Positions 1 through 7,959 of a stretch of DNA of 64,000 nt are shown piece after piece (the stretch's first letter is position 1; each line of letters opens with the position of its first letter). Position numbers and translations under genes: made by a program. Where the stretch lies: the NCBI RefSeq assembly GCF_018279705.1, contig NZ_CP036498.1, positions 5,721,001 to 5,785,000 on the forward strand, given 5' to 3'. The DNA comes from Tardiphaga alba (lineage in GTDB: Bacteria > Pseudomonadota > Alphaproteobacteria > Rhizobiales > Xanthobacteraceae). Below the pieces are notes generated by a model. The model saw only the letters and a list, made by a program, of their open reading frames with translations, was not told the DNA's origin and did not search any database.

Positions 1-2
1 GG

Positions 3-563
3 GGTTGGCATCACTCAGGCGCGTTCGCGGACCTTCGATACGGCGACGACGGTCGGTCGATGGCCGACCCGTCGTCTTCCGCATCGCCGGCGACCTTGAC
101 CGGAAACTACGGCTTTTGGGGCGTCTTCGAGCAGCAGCTTTACCGGGTGGCGGGAGACGATGATCGCGGCATCGGCGTTTTCGCTCGAGCAGCCTACAGC
201 CCGCCCGACCGGAGCCTCCTAGATATCTACGCCGATTGCGGGATCGAATGGATCGGCCCGACCGACGCTCGGCCGAACGACAAGGTCGGGATGGCGATCG
301 CCTACGCCCATGTCTCGCCTAGAGCCCAGGCGCTGGATGCGGACTTCCGACGCATCCATTCGCCGACTTGGCCACGCAGGACGTCGGAGACGATGATCAC
401 CGCCGCTTATCAATAAGAGATCAAGCCGGGTCTAAGCCTCCAACCCAACCTCCAGTACGTCGTTCGCCCAGGAGGCGGCGCAACGGACCCGTTGAGCGCC
501 GACGCAGGTCGCAGACTCAGAGATGCTGCCGTCGTCGGCCTGAGAGCCGTCGTCAAGTTCTGA
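3..563 (+). pseudogene. OprB-family carbohydrate porin, 3' part, interrupted by TAA
   Basis: The reading frame is open from the left window edge and encodes the C-terminal barrel strands of an OprB-type carbohydrate-selective outer-membrane porin (W-H-H-S-G-A-F-A at the edge, YRVAGDDDRGIGVFARAAYS, YADCGIEW strands). An in-frame TAA at 414-416 follows 'TAAYQ'. The same frame then continues for 48 codons (417-560) with a typical OprB ending (PNLQYVVRPGGG ... AVVGLRAVVKF) to TGA at 561-563. A single nonsense change in an otherwise intact 3' end explains this. The 5' part is outside the window, so upstream damage cannot be judged. Confidence 0.8.
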
Positions 564-694
564 CCCTCGGGCCGACCATTTCGACGCATCCATCACCGGA
601 CCGCATTACCTGTTTTGGGAACGCGGAGGCATGGTGGCAGACGGGAGCGTCCAAAACTTCGTCGTGGCGCTTCTGCTTGATAGCGAGCGCGCGA

Positions 695-1003
695 CTACAA
701 TTGGTCGGAGGCGTTTACCTGCTTGGCGGCCGCTTTGCTTGAGGAACGCAGGTCGCGAAGTTTGCAGAGCAGGACCGCCCCGCTGAGGCCGGCGCCGACC
801 GTGTTGGCGACGACGATGACCCAGTCGGTCTTCAGGACTCCATATACGACCCACATCGCCAGACCGGACGTAAGCACTGCGAGCATTTTAAGAGACAGAT
901 CACTCGTCGATCCACGTGGCAGCGCCTTTCGGACCTGAGGAATGTAGGACAAGGAGGTACAGGCCGCTGCGATCAAACCGATCCATGACGTGATGCTGTC
1001 CAT
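695..1003 (-). CDS. SemiSWEET-family sugar transporter
   Basis: 102 residues with three predicted membrane helices and the PQ-loop motif YIPQ near residue 21, the size and layout of bacterial SemiSWEETs, which work as dimers to move sugars across the inner membrane. The motif KALPRGSTSDLSLK follows helix 1. It is a close paralogue of the protein at 10814-11092, which has the same YxPQVRKALPRGST core. It lies downstream of the cupin gene at 1010-1627 on the same strand with a 6-bp gap, so the two may be co-transcribed. Substrate unknown. Confidence 0.85.
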   Translation of the reverse strand: MDSITSWIGLIAAACTSLSYIPQVRKALPRGSTSDLSLKMLAVLTSGLAMWVVYGVLKTDWVIVVANTVGAGLSGAVLLCKLRDLRSSSKAAAKQVNASDQL

Positions 1004-1009
1004 ACCGCG

Positions 1010-1627
1010 TCAGCCTTCACGCGATCGCGACCGCCCCCACAGGCGGCTCAGCGGCCCCATTCTGCCGTAGACAGGGTCTTTGAGAGGCTTCCGGACTTTG
1101 CTGATACGCTTCTTCGCCTCGATGCGGTCGCGGGTATCGGTGACCTCGTCGTAGGTGCCCGTTTTCGGATAGGCACCAACCACTTTGAAATCGCGCGTAG
1201 ATTCGATGAGACGGTGACCGGTGCCTGCGGGCAAAGCAATTACATCGCCGGCCTTCAAGTACAGCACGCGGCCCTTAACGCCGCCGCATTCGAGCTTGGC
1301 GGACCCTTTCGATACGCCTAGGACCTCATGGATCTGTGAATGGTAATGCACGAAGTTGTAGACCGTATCGCGCCAAGACCGGGTCCAGCCGTTGAGTTCG
1401 AAAAGCGCGTCGATGACCGCCGCCGCATCAAAGCCGTCACGGTCGACCGCGATCGCGCCTCGATACACGATCGACGGCAGGCGCGGATTGTTGGGCACGA
1501 TTCCGTCGTCGGCAAAACGAACCGCTAAAGGCTTTCTGGGCCGTGTCAGTTTTTTCAACGCGGTGGCGTCCGGACGATCCTCGATGAACTTCCGCGCGAC
1601 GTTTTTGATCTGGTCTTTCAGAGGCAT
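1010..1627 (-). CDS. YjlB-like cupin domain protein
   Basis: About 205 residues if it starts at ATG 1627; a TTG at 1651 would add 8. The C-terminal half is a cupin: HYHSQIHEVLG supplies the metal-binding histidines and glutamate, followed by a GGVKGRVLYLKAGDVIALPAGTGHR strand pair, the layout of the YjlB family. Enzymatic role unknown. The N-terminal 60 residues are basic. It is followed after 6 bp by the SemiSWEET gene, which suggests a joint transcript. Neither start candidate has a strong ribosome binding site. Confidence 0.75.
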   Translation of the reverse strand: MPLKDQIKNVARKFIEDRPDATALKKLTRPRKPLAVRFADDGIVPNNPRLPSIVYRGAIAVDRDGFDAAAVIDALFELNGWTRSWRDTVYNFVHYHSQIHEVLGVSKGSAKLECGGVKGRVLYLKAGDVIALPAGTGHRLIESTRDFKVVGAYPKTGTYDEVTDTRDRIEAKKRISKVRKPLKDPVYGRMGPLSRLWGRSRSREG

Positions 1628-1948
1628 CTGAACGGTCCGTTTCGGCCTCAACGGGAGTCACCAGGTTTGGTTCACGAACGCGGCGCGATGCTGCGGATCC
1701 GACCACCTTTCCAAACTGCCGATGAGGCAGCCCGTCGACTTGCCGACCTCTCCACGTCCAGACGTTCTCGCAGAATTGGCACGATCGAGGCGGCTCGAAG
1801 CGGACAGAGCATCAGGCTTGTTCAGGCACAGGTCGTGACGAACGATTGGACGGCACAACCAGGCAGTGAGGCAAGCTGGCAATCTCGCGATCTGATCTGC
1901 AGACCGCGCCTCCTCCCTGATGCATTCTGCGATTCTTGGAAGGTGTGG

Positions 1949-2179
1949 ATGCCGAATAGCTGTCTTCTCAACGCGCCGATCTGTGCCGATTGCGATATCC
2001 GCATGAGCTTGGTGCGTGCGTCGTTGCCGCTTTCCGGCCCCGATCACTACTGGTTCGAATGTTCGCGATGTCAGATGCTGACTGATGAGATCGTGGTGCA
2101 GATTGTTGAGGATCAGGCCTCGACTTCGTCGTCGGCGATCGAATCTGGGTCGTCCTCCTGCAGCAGGCGCACCACTTGA
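1949..2179 (+). CDS. small zinc-ribbon protein
   Basis: Start ATG 1949 is preceded by GGAAGG at good spacing. The 76-residue product has two CxxC knuckles (CADC near residue 12, CSRC near residue 37) around HYWFEC, the pattern of a small treble-clef or zinc-ribbon protein. The last 25 residues are Ser-rich and lie antisense to another apparent coding segment (2113-2276), so the original stop may have been lost. Function unknown. Confidence 0.55.
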   Translation: MPNSCLLNAPICADCDIRMSLVRASLPLSGPDHYWFECSRCQMLTDEIVVQIVEDQASTSSSAIESGSSSCSRRTT

Positions 2180-2276
2180 GCGAGATCTGTCGGTCGATCA
2201 GAGGCGCCGATATCTCTTTGATCTGGCCGACCATCTCGGCAGGAATCCGCAACTGACTGACGAACCAACGAAACAT
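2113..2276 (-). pseudogene. small unknown gene, probably frameshifted
   Basis: Reading from ATG 2276 gives MFRWFVSQLRIPAEMVGQIK, then the coding signal moves to another frame that ends in LLQEDDPDSIADDEVEA and TGA at 2113. The second half has clear codon bias and an acidic tail. Joined, it would be about 53 residues. The frame change near 2205-2220 suggests a small indel. No family recognised. It overlaps the 3' end of the zinc-ribbon gene head-to-tail. Confidence 0.35.
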
Positions 2277-2506
2277 GAGCACCTCGAACGGAGGAAGTGC
2301 AGTCGCCGGATTTGTTCCAAAAACTTTTTGCGAAAGATTTCTCGATTCTTGCCGCGTTTTGGTACCCACTGAATTCGTCACCGCGCGGGTGGCCGATATC
2401 GGTGATGAGAACGCCTCATCGCGCTTCCGCCCTCCTCCGGCATGGAAGGGAATGCGCGCATGACCTTCTTATGTTTTCAGCACATCGAAGCACGAAAGAG
2501 GTCCTT

Positions 2507-2689
2507 GTGGATCGAGCCACGCTGCTGCGCGCCGAAGCACGGCGGATGCCCCCGTGCGTCGAACGCGATCGACTGATGAAACAGGCCCGCCAGAACGAGG
2601 CTGAAGCTAACGCCCCAGCCTGGGCGACTCGCCAGACCTGCAACCCCCGACCTGAAGGAGTGGATCATGCCCCACGTGACAAGCCGTAG
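2507..2689 (+). CDS. small conserved protein, unknown function
   Basis: 60 residues from GTG 2507, which has GAAAGAGG a few bases upstream; an in-frame ATG at 2471 lacks such a site. The core LRAEARRMPPCVERDRLMKQARQ resembles a widespread rhizobial family of about 60-residue cytoplasmic proteins with unknown function. Its 3' end overlaps the start of the SANT-like gene at 2667, so the two are probably translated together. Confidence 0.55.
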   Translation: MDRATLLRAEARRMPPCVERDRLMKQARQNEAEANAPAWATRQTCNPRPEGVDHAPRDKP

Positions 2690-2879
2690 CTGGACGGATG
2701 CCGACATCGCGGACCTGAGCAAGTTCTCCGATGAAGGTGCAACTGTGAACCGTGCTGCTGCAGCCTTGAACCGCAAAGCCGAAGCGGTGAAGAAGGTCTG
2801 TCGCGTTCACGGCTTCACGTTGATCGGCACACGCCAGGCTAGGGCGGCCATCCGAAAGCTGGAAGCCGCTGCCGCATGA
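2667..2879 (+). CDS. SANT/Myb-like small HTH protein (copy 1)
   Basis: 70 residues, ATG preceded by GAAGGAG. The pattern W-T-x-x-D ... L ... GATVNRAAAALNRKAEAVKK ... HGF ... G-T-R-Q-A-R-A-A-I-R fits a three-helix SANT/Myb-type fold that may bind DNA. Three relatives are in this window: 16332-16628, 22696-22920 and 35134-35349. Its stop codon overlaps the ATG of a tiny membrane protein at 2876 (ATGA). Target unknown. Confidence 0.7.
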   Translation: MPHVTSRSWTDADIADLSKFSDEGATVNRAAAALNRKAEAVKKVCRVHGFTLIGTRQARAAIRKLEAAAA

Positions 2880-2977
2880 TGCTCGAACTCGGGCGCGTTC
2901 TGTTCGCGCTGACGGCGACGCTGGCTCTGATCGCCCTGTCGTATTTCACCCTCAGATACCTCGCCCCGGTGCTCTAG
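2876..2977 (+). CDS. 33-residue single-span membrane protein
   Basis: Starts with ATGATG overlapping the stop of the SANT-like gene (ATGA), a sign of coupled translation. The product is one hydrophobic helix (LGRVLFALTATLALIALSYF) followed by TLRYLAPVL and TAG. No family recognised. The codon use and the overlap support a real gene. Confidence 0.5.
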   Translation: MMLELGRVLFALTATLALIALSYFTLRYLAPVL

Positions 2978-3041
2978 CCGCGCGACGGAACGAATCACCG
3001 GGGTGTCTCTTGAATCCGCCGTTCAGTTGCGGAGTTGCGTC

Positions 3042-3392
3042 ATGCGTTCGGGGTGGAGCCCATCCGCGGTGCCGGCCGGCGTCCACGATACTGTGTACCT
3101 CGTCGTCGATTGTCACGGTCCCGGCGGCTGTGTCTGGCGGGAAGCAGACATCAACGGCACCGATCTGGAGACCGTCATCACCGACCTGATGCGCGGGGAA
3201 TATTCCGACCCTCTCTGCATCGTCGCCTTCAACACGACCGAGAACTGGTCGAGGGATGTGACCTCCGATATCGCCCGAGAGGTCCAGGAACGATGCGATC
3301 TCGCCTATGAAGACGTGCCGGCCTGGCTGGAGGATCTGGTCCATCGCCATGTACATCCGGAGCGCCAGTTGCCGCTGAGGCTGAAGCGATGA
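3042..3392 (+). CDS. conserved hypothetical protein
   Basis: 116 residues from ATG 3042, which has GGAG seven bases upstream; a GTG at 3003 would add 13 less convincing residues. The sequence begins with a small beta unit (VYLVVDCHGPGGCVWREAD), has a TDLMRGEYSDPLCIVAFNT segment and ends in an acidic helix. I do not recognise the family. The stop overlaps the next ATG at 3389 (ATGA). Confidence 0.6.
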   Translation: MRSGWSPSAVPAGVHDTVYLVVDCHGPGGCVWREADINGTDLETVITDLMRGEYSDPLCIVAFNTTENWSRDVTSDIAREVQERCDLAYEDVPAWLEDLVHRHVHPERQLPLRLKR

Positions 3393-3606
3393 CCGATCTC
3401 AGCCCCTCCATCGCGCCCCAGATCGACGCCGCCCGGCTTGGTCCGGATGCATTGCTCGATATCGTCGGACACCTAGGCGCCGCGCTGATCAAGTCGGACA
3501 AGATCACCGACTCAACCGTTGTCGATCACCCAATCCGCTCACCGGCTGGCGCTCGATCTACACTTCATCGGGCGGAAACCACCGATACCATTCCGTCGAA
3601 GCGTGA
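3389..3606 (+). pseudogene. small unknown gene, apparently frameshifted
   Basis: Begins with ATG overlapping the previous stop. The first 45 codons (MTDLSPSIAPQIDAARLG, LLDIVGHLGAALIK) look coding; after about 3530 the original frame loses sense while another frame ends in GGNHRYHSVEA and TGA at 3604-3606. The first frame now runs on into the LigD remnant and the gene behind it. Function unknown. Confidence 0.4.
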
Positions 3607-3613
3607 GGCACAT

Positions 3614-3853
3614 ATGCCCTACGCCAAGATCAAGGCGCCGGATGGCGGCCTCCGCGCGAAGTATCCGGGCTTCGTGAAGCCTGCGCTGGCGTCCTCTATC
3701 GGCCGTGTCCCTGCGGGCGACCGCTGGGTGCATGAGATCAAGTTCGAGCTATCGGGTGCAGGTCCACATCATCAACGAAGCCATCAAGGTCTGCACGCGG
3801 AATGGCCCCGACTGGACCGATCGCTTCAAGAAGATCGCGACCGACGCTTGGTG
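3614..3853 (+). pseudogene. LigD-type ATP-dependent DNA ligase remnant
   Basis: From ATG 3614 the product reads like the start of a LigD ligase domain (KYPGFVKPALASS, DRWVHEIKFE). At the position where LigD has HEIKFDGYR, two bases are missing, and the family sequence resumes in another frame as YRVQVHIINEAIKVCTRNGP and DWTDRFKKIATDAW, then stops matching at about 3853. Only about 80 of the several hundred ligase codons remain. The catalytic lysine motif itself is not reached. A non-homologous-end-joining ligase may once have stood here; DUF763 and TolA-like genes nearby fit that setting. Confidence 0.75.
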
Positions 3854-3874
3854 GGCAAAAAGCCGGGAATTGTG

Positions 3875-4072
3875 ATGGCAGAGAACTACGCTGGCCGCTG
3901 CGTTAATGGGCCGAAGGCTGGCGAGCAACTAAGCGCGCCTAGCAACAGTGTGCCGGTCATAGCGCCTGGAAGCGACACTGAAGGACAGCTCGTTGGGTTC
4001 TATGAATATAAAGCTGGCGGTTGGGAATGGCGTCCCGAAACTACTCCCGACGAGAAAGAGCGGCTCCGTTGA
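3875..4072 (+). CDS. small hypothetical protein
   Basis: 65 residues starting MAENYAGRCVNGPKAGEQL and ending in a W-rich segment (GFYEYKAGGWEWRPETT). It is in frame with the upstream fusion frame, but ATG 3875 marks where a self-contained small gene begins. I do not recognise its function. A short beta-rich fold is plausible. Confidence 0.5.
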   Translation: MAENYAGRCVNGPKAGEQLSAPSNSVPVIAPGSDTEGQLVGFYEYKAGGWEWRPETTPDEKERLR

Positions 4073-4116
4073 TGCGCGTTCCGACCTGTAGTGCCGAGGT
4101 GAATGCTTAAGCAACG

Positions 4117-5154
4117 TCAGCTATCGAAGGTCAGCACGATCTTGCCGAAATGGCTGCCGCGCGCCATTTCCTCGACGGCGAGCCGAGCATCGGTCCATGG
4201 GAGCACACGGTCGACCACCGGCCGGATGCGATGCAGGGTCAGCGCGCGACACATCGCCTCGAACATCTCCCGGGAACCAACCGACAAGCCCTGCACCTTC
4301 GCAGCGGTCGCGATCATCACCGAAGCGGAGAGTTTCGCCGGTGGGGCACTAGCATCGGTCAACACGCCTATCACCGCGATATGTCCCGCCATGCGGACGG
4401 ACTTCAGGCTTTCGATCAACGTACCCGCTCCTCCGACTTCCATGATGAAGTCGGCACCGCGACCGCCGGTCAGTTTGCGAACCGGACGGTGCCAATCGGG
4501 AACGTCCTTGTAGTTCACCGTGTGGGTCGCTCCGAGTACCGTGGCCCGTGCGAGCTTCTCATCGGAGGACGATGTGATGATCGTCCTCAGCCCGGCCGCC
4601 TTCGCGAATTGCAGACCGAAGATCGAAACGCCGCCGGTCCCCTGCAGCACCACGGTGTCGCCGGGCTCAAGGCGCGCATCGACGAACATCGCCCGCCATG
4701 CTGTCAGTGCGGCACACGGAAGCGTCGCCAATTCCTCATCGGTCAGATAGTCGGGCACTTTCGAAACCGCCGTTTCCGGAAACAGAGCGAGTTCCCTCGC
4801 CGCTCCGGGTGCGCCGGGCGACCCCAGCGGTCCGTCGCGCTTGTCCGGCGTCGGCGGGCCGGCCTGCCAGTTAGGAAAGAACAAGGTCGAGACGCGGTCG
4901 CCCACGGCGACGCGGCGCACGCCTTCGCCAATCGCCGCGACGATGCCGCAACCGTCAGAAAATGGAATAATGGGCGGCGCATCGGCGGCGCCAGCCGAAT
5001 AACCGCCTTTCGCGATGATGGCCGTATCACGGAAATTGAGGGAGATCGTGCGCATTTTCACAACGACCTCGCCTTTGCCGGGCGTGGGATCGGCTTGTTC
5101 GACCATCTTCAGGTTCTCGGTGCCCCAAGGATGGGAAAGCTCCAACGCTCGCAT
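4117..5154 (-). CDS. zinc-free MDR-family NAD(P)-dependent dehydrogenase / quinone-oxidoreductase type
   Basis: 345 residues from ATG 5154 (an upstream ATG at 5238 adds 28 unlikely residues). GroES-like N-terminal domain (SLNFRDTAIIAKGGY), then a Rossmann domain with the dinucleotide motif GTGGVSIFGLQFAK near residue 170 and GGRGADFIMEVGG. The Cys/His ligands of zinc-dependent relatives are absent, so a reductase acting on quinones or enones is likely. Probably cytoplasmic. No close partner on the same strand. Confidence 0.8.
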   Translation of the reverse strand: MRALELSHPWGTENLKMVEQADPTPGKGEVVVKMRTISLNFRDTAIIAKGGYSAGAADAPPIIPFSDGCGIVAAIGEGVRRVAVGDRVSTLFFPNWQAGPPTPDKRDGPLGSPGAPGAARELALFPETAVSKVPDYLTDEELATLPCAALTAWRAMFVDARLEPGDTVVLQGTGGVSIFGLQFAKAAGLRTIITSSSDEKLARATVLGATHTVNYKDVPDWHRPVRKLTGGRGADFIMEVGGAGTLIESLKSVRMAGHIAVIGVLTDASAPPAKLSASVMIATAAKVQGLSVGSREMFEAMCRALTLHRIRPVVDRVLPWTDARLAVEEMARGSHFGKIVLTFDS

Positions 5155-5324
5155 GTGAGTCCTCGCAACGTGCCTCGACCCTGCAGTCGTGACGCGGACC
5201 GGAGGTGACCGCAAGCCCAGATGCAGCATTCCTCTCAAGCGCAGGCCCGCCCGTGGAACATGGACCGAGTTCGGACATTTTCGGGTTGCAGCGCTTCCGC
5301 TGATTCACCCATGAAGGTCACACG

Positions 5325-5864
5325 ATGAAGAAGTCATTCCTCGCCGCTGCCGCCATCCTGTCTCTTGCCCTTGCCACCAACGCCTCGGCGCAATCCCTGG
5401 GAGAGAAAACCGGCGTGAATTCGGTCCTCGGCGTCGCGCCTACCACCGCCGATTTCGTCAAGGAAGCCGCGATGAGCGACATGACCGAAATCGCGACCAG
5501 CAAGCTGGCGCAGGAGCGTGGAGACGCCGACGCGAAGACGTTCGCCGGGCAGATGATCACCGACCACACCAAGACGTCAGAAGAGCTCAAAGCGCTCGTC
5601 GGCGGCAGCGTGAAAGCGGAAATCCCGTCCGCACTGGACGATACCCACCAAAAGATGGTCGACAAGCTCAAGGACGCGAAGCCGGAAGACTTCACGTCCG
5701 ACTATGCGTCGATGCAAGTCAGCGCACACAAGGACGCAGTGTCGCTATTCGAACGCTACGCGAAAGGCGGAGAAGATCCGAAGCTTAAGGATTGGGCCGG
5801 GAAGACGCTCCCGCACTTGCAGCATCACCTCGAAATGGCGCAAAATCTGAACAAGAAGAAGTAA
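5325..5864 (+). CDS. DUF4142 secreted ferritin-like protein
   Basis: 179 residues. Residues 1-22 are a signal peptide (MKKSFLAAAAILSLALA ... ASAQ). The rest is helical with the DUF4142 pattern: TADFVKEAAMSDMTEIATSK, FAGQMITDHTKTSEELK and a His-rich ending LPHLQHHLEMAQNL. The family is periplasmic, four-helix and common in stress-linked loci; the molecular role is unknown. It stands alone and is followed by a strong terminator at 5886-5918. Confidence 0.88.
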   Translation: MKKSFLAAAAILSLALATNASAQSLGEKTGVNSVLGVAPTTADFVKEAAMSDMTEIATSKLAQERGDADAKTFAGQMITDHTKTSEELKALVGGSVKAEIPSALDDTHQKMVDKLKDAKPEDFTSDYASMQVSAHKDAVSLFERYAKGGEDPKLKDWAGKTLPHLQHHLEMAQNLNKKK

Positions 5865-5885
5865 CTTCGACAGCCGACCTCGGAA

Positions 5886-5918
5886 GGAAAAGACCTCGGT
5901 TTCGTCGAGGTCTTTTCC
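5886..5918 (+). terminator. intrinsic terminator after DUF4142
   Basis: Perfect 13-bp inverted repeat, GGAAAAGACCTCG and CGAGGTCTTTTCC, with a 7-base loop (GTTTCGT), 21 bp after the DUF4142 stop. The right arm carries the T run. Confidence 0.85.
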
Positions 5919-6030
5919 GCGCTTGGGAAGCATCCGCCGCGCTGCTCTCTACTGCCGCAGGTTGAGCCTTTTAGGAGCAATTGTCCTTGCGTAGATCCGG
6001 ATGGCCCCTGATGCGCCCGGTCCGCGACTG

Positions 6031-6648
6031 ATGGCCAGAAAGCTTAAGACCTACCAGACCTCCATCGGCTTCTACGACCTCGCCGTCGCCGCTCCATCTA
6101 TGAAGGCCGCCCTGCAGATTTGGGGCGCCGACAGCAACCTATTTCATCAGGGTTTCGCCAGGGAGGTCGAAGATGCCGAGGTCGTCGCGGCGACGCTTGA
6201 GCATCCCGGCACGGTGCTACGAAGGCCGGTTGGTACAGATGGCTCGTTCAGGGTGACGAGCGACCTGCCGAAGGATCTGGTTGAAGGGCCTGCTCGGACA
6301 AGGCAGCGAAAGGAGCCGGCGCGGCGGTCTGAAGGCAAAACGGTTAAGCCCGATGGGGCCGCGGCGCGCAAGGCGGCGGCAGCGTTCGACCAGCAGCAGC
6401 GGAAGCGCGAACACGCGCAGCGCCGAGCGGACATAGCCGAGGCGAAGCAGCGGGAACGACGATCGGCACGTATCGCCAAAGCGCAACAAGCACTCGACGC
6501 GGCAGAGCAGGAGCACGACGCACAGGACGCCGCCTTACAAGCGGAACGCGAGAAGCTCGACAAGCGTGCGGATGCGGAACAGCAGCGCTGGGAAAGACAA
6601 CGTGACAAGTTGCGCGCCGCCCTAGATCACGCGAAGGAGCATCGCTGA
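6031..6648 (+). CDS. TolA-like coiled-coil protein
   Basis: 205 residues from MARKLKTYQTS (ATG 6031). The first 65 residues form a small domain (GFYDLAVAAPSMKAALQIWG, FHQGFAREV). Then a long charged Ala/Arg/Gln/Glu-rich helix follows (about residues 105-200), typical of proteins labelled cell-envelope TolA-like in rhizobia. No membrane helix is seen, so the label reflects coiled-coil composition. It precedes DUF763, a neighbour often found with LigD/Ku genes. Confidence 0.65.
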   Translation: MARKLKTYQTSIGFYDLAVAAPSMKAALQIWGADSNLFHQGFAREVEDAEVVAATLEHPGTVLRRPVGTDGSFRVTSDLPKDLVEGPARTRQRKEPARRSEGKTVKPDGAAARKAAAAFDQQQRKREHAQRRADIAEAKQRERRSARIAKAQQALDAAEQEHDAQDAALQAEREKLDKRADAEQQRWERQRDKLRAALDHAKEHR

Positions 6649-6723
6649 CGAAACGGGTTTGACGCGATCGAGCGGGGCTGCGGAGGCGGCGTGCGAGGGC
6701 GCAGAATCGGATATTGACGGCTG

Positions 6724-7959
6724 ATGGCGAAACGAACCGGCAGCGCTGATCTTGCTCTTCACGGCGGCCGCGTGCCAGCGTGGCTGGCGACCCGCATGTC
6801 GTCGCTTGGGGCGGTCGTAGCCCAGGCAATCGTGCACCATTACGGTCGGGACGAATTCCTTCGCCGCCTGTCGCATCCTTTCTGGTTTCAATCGTTCGGC
6901 GCGGTGATGGGCATGGACTGGCATTCGTCCGGGATCACCACCAGCGTCATCGGCGCCCTCAAGCGAGGTCTGGGGCCGCTGCAGGACGAACTCGGTATCC
7001 ATGTCTGCGGCGGCCGTGGCCAGCATTCCCGCAAGACGCCGGATGAGCTCCGCGCGCTCGGCGACCGCATAGGCTTAGATGCCGTCGCACTCACCCGCGC
7101 CAGCCGTCTAGTCGCCAAGGTCGACAGCGCCGCCGTCCAGGATGGCTTCGATCTTTATCTGCACGGATTCTTCGTCACCGACGATGGCCGCTGGACCGTC
7201 GTCCAGCAGGGCATGAACGGGGACAGCAAGCAGGCGCGCCGATATCACTGGCACTCCGAAACCGTGAAGAGCTTCGTCGATGCGCCGCACAGCGCCATCG
7301 ACGGGCCGCCGCATGGCGAAGTCGTTAATCTGACCGACCAGCGCGCCGCACCGTCGCGGAGCGCGCAACTGGACCTGCTGACGGCACTCGGCGCGGACGG
7401 CATCGTCGACGAATTCACCGCGTTGACAGGCCGCGCAGCCGCTGCTGCCGCATCTGATCATGCCAGCGCATCACGATGTCCGCTCGAGCGACGTCTTCAC
7501 GCGGCGCCTACACGGTACCCTTGCCGCGGCGGCCGAGCGCGGCCCCATCGACTTTCCGGACTTGCTGCTGACACCGGGCGTCGGCGCGCGCACTGTGCGC
7601 TCCCTCGCGATGGTCGCGGAAATCGTCCACGGCGCCCCTATCGCTTCCGCGATCCCGCCCGCTTTTCGCTCGCTCATGGCGGCAAGGACCGCCATCCCTA
7701 CCCGGTGCCCATCAAGGTCTATGACGAGACCATCCGCGTATTGAAGTCGGCCGTGCAGAAAGCGCGGCTCGGCCGCGAAGAGGAACTGGACACCCTGAAG
7801 CGGCTCGACGACCAGGCACGGCAGCTCGAGCGGATGGCGTCCGGTCCATCGCTTAAGGAGTTTGTCGATGGCGAACTCGAGGCTTCCGCGTCCCTCGGCG
7901 GGCGCTCAGTGTTCGGTTGGGAAGAGGATCGGCGCGATCCACTGGCGGCGGCGAAATGA
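6724..7959 (+). CDS. DUF763 protein with two compensating frameshifts
   Basis: 411 codons remain open. Residues 1-238 match DUF763 (GSADLALHGGRVPAWL, IHVCGGRGQHSRKTP, WHSETVKSFV). From about 7440 to 7640 the family sequence is in another frame (LPHLIMPAHHDV, PDLLLTPGVGARTVRSLAMVAE) while the open frame reads Arg/Ala-rich nonsense. The family sequence returns to the first frame at YRFRDPARFSLAHGGKDRHP and continues to the end. So about 65 central residues are scrambled and the product is probably inactive, unless the two indels are sequencing errors. DUF763 has no settled function. Confidence 0.8.
   Translation: MAKRTGSADLALHGGRVPAWLATRMSSLGAVVAQAIVHHYGRDEFLRRLSHPFWFQSFGAVMGMDWHSSGITTSVIGALKRGLGPLQDELGIHVCGGRGQHSRKTPDELRALGDRIGLDAVALTRASRLVAKVDSAAVQDGFDLYLHGFFVTDDGRWTVVQQGMNGDSKQARRYHWHSETVKSFVDAPHSAIDGPPHGEVVNLTDQRAAPSRSAQLDLLTALGADGIVDEFTALTGRAAAAAASDHASASRCPLERRLHAAPTRYPCRGGRARPHRLSGLAADTGRRRAHCALPRDGRGNRPRRPYRFRDPARFSLAHGGKDRHPYPVPIKVYDETIRVLKSAVQKARLGREEELDTLKRLDDQARQLERMASGPSLKEFVDGELEASASLGGRSVFGWEEDRRDPLAAAK

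Noticed and set aside
5247..5275. GGAAC near the DUF4142 gene as an EcfG promoter
   Set aside because: No GTT element at 16 or 17 bases; the next GGTT is 24 bases away.
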